From contig JABAQJ010000004.1 in the NCBI GenBank assembly GCA_019186945.1, positions 1 through 64,000 on the forward strand: 64,000 nucleotides of DNA. The letters are read 5' to 3'. Under the pieces are notes generated by a model. That model did no database searches and was not told the origin of the DNA. It saw only the letters and a list, made by a program, of their open reading frames with translations. How positions within the stretch are numbered: the stretch's first letter is position 1; each line of letters begins with the position of its first letter. Origin of the DNA: Gemmatimonadaceae bacterium. GTDB lineage: Bacteria > Gemmatimonadota > Gemmatimonadetes > Gemmatimonadales > Gemmatimonadaceae. This document shows, in pieces, positions 63,864 to 64,000 of this stretch. The position numbers and the translations under genes were made by a program.

Positions 63864-64000
63864 TCACTTGGGTGCCGCGACCAATCGCAGATAATGAATC
63901 CACTGCGTCAGGCTCTCCACCTGATGCCCGACTCGTCTGGAGAACGTCATGGGCTGACCAGCACGTGGCGCCGTGACCGCATCGATGTCCCACGGCCTCC
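63864..64000 (-). CDS. 3' end of an unidentified gene
   Basis: On the minus strand an open frame enters from the window edge and stops with TGA at 63864-63866, giving 44 visible codons. The readable end includes PWDIDAVTAPRAGQPMTF and closes WIHYLRLVAAPK. The codons are mostly G/C-ending, as in neighbouring genes. I do not recognise the family, and so little is visible that the gene itself is only moderately certain. Confidence 0.5.
   Translation of the reverse strand, partial: RPWDIDAVTAPRAGQPMTFSRRVGHQVESLTQWIHYLRLVAAPK

Overview
The window reads as chromosomal DNA of a Gemmatimonadota (Gemmatimonadetes) bacterium or a close relative. It is GC-rich (about two thirds G+C by eye) and densely coded, with most genes on the minus strand and many 1-4 base stop/start overlaps. 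Outer-membrane-type proteins, lipoproteins and peptidoglycan-recycling enzymes point to a diderm. The EF-Tu has an unusual switch I that I associate from memory with Gemmatimonas; that assignment is inference. I see no phage, transposon, CRISPR array, rRNA or tRNA gene.

Layout. 1-7183: cell-wall turnover genes on the minus strand (a cut-off amidase-like exported protein, then nagZ, anmK and murQ), interrupted by a plus-strand FHA/PP2C pair. 7298-13830: an outer-membrane protein, gamma-glutamyltranspeptidase, a glycine-zipper lipoprotein, an ABC exporter, CcdA and a Fur-family regulator. 13809-19674: an unknown protein, a TIGR00300 ornithine-cyclodeaminase-type enzyme, PriA, a DCC-family protein and a Ser/Thr kinase with a zinc ribbon. 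19747-30662: a GvpL/F-like orphan, then a compact MoxR/Bat-type operon read leftwards from a degenerate histidine kinase through two small unknown genes, MoxR, DUF58, BatA-like, DUF4175-like, DUF4159 and a membrane protein to an HDAC-fold deacetylase. 30707-40159: a repeat lipoprotein, an unknown membrane protein, an SDR, an M20 peptidase, glycyl-tRNA synthetase, a Tat-exported metallo-beta-lactamase-fold protein, a YpdA-type reductase and PurA. 40160-46897: a structured purA upstream region, then a small secreted protein, DUF456, a DapA-family aldolase, PilT, TrpS, SuhB and bifunctional FtcD. 46902-63407: fusA-tuf-S10-spc ribosomal protein block ending in secY-adk-map, all on the minus strand. 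63408-64000: fusA upstream region and the 3' end of another minus-strand gene.

The genes group into a few working units. NagZ, AnmK and MurQ form a complete route from anhydro-muropeptides to GlcNAc-6-phosphate, and the first gene may supply the periplasmic amidase. The FHA, PP2C and kinase genes make a phospho-threonine signalling set. The MoxR operon carries the usual AAA ATPase plus VWA-like and membrane partners, with unusual genes at both ends. The ribosomal block follows the standard order but lacks rpsL-rpsG before fusA and infA-rpmJ-rpsM-rpsK-rpsD-rpoA-rplQ after map; several of its proteins carry basic or glycine-rich tails.

Points that stand out: an over-represented word CGTTAGG that mostly encodes Leu-Gly with the rare TTA codon; a histidine kinase with Arg in place of the phospho-accepting His; a moxR whose only plausible start is CTG; an orphan GvpL/F protein; a promoter-leader-terminator arrangement upstream of purA; an RGG-rich tail on ribosomal protein uS5; and the altered EF-Tu switch I. 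Nothing here can be proved from one sequence to be a new system. The MoxR/small-protein/deacetylase operon with its GvpL/F neighbour is the best candidate for undescribed biology.
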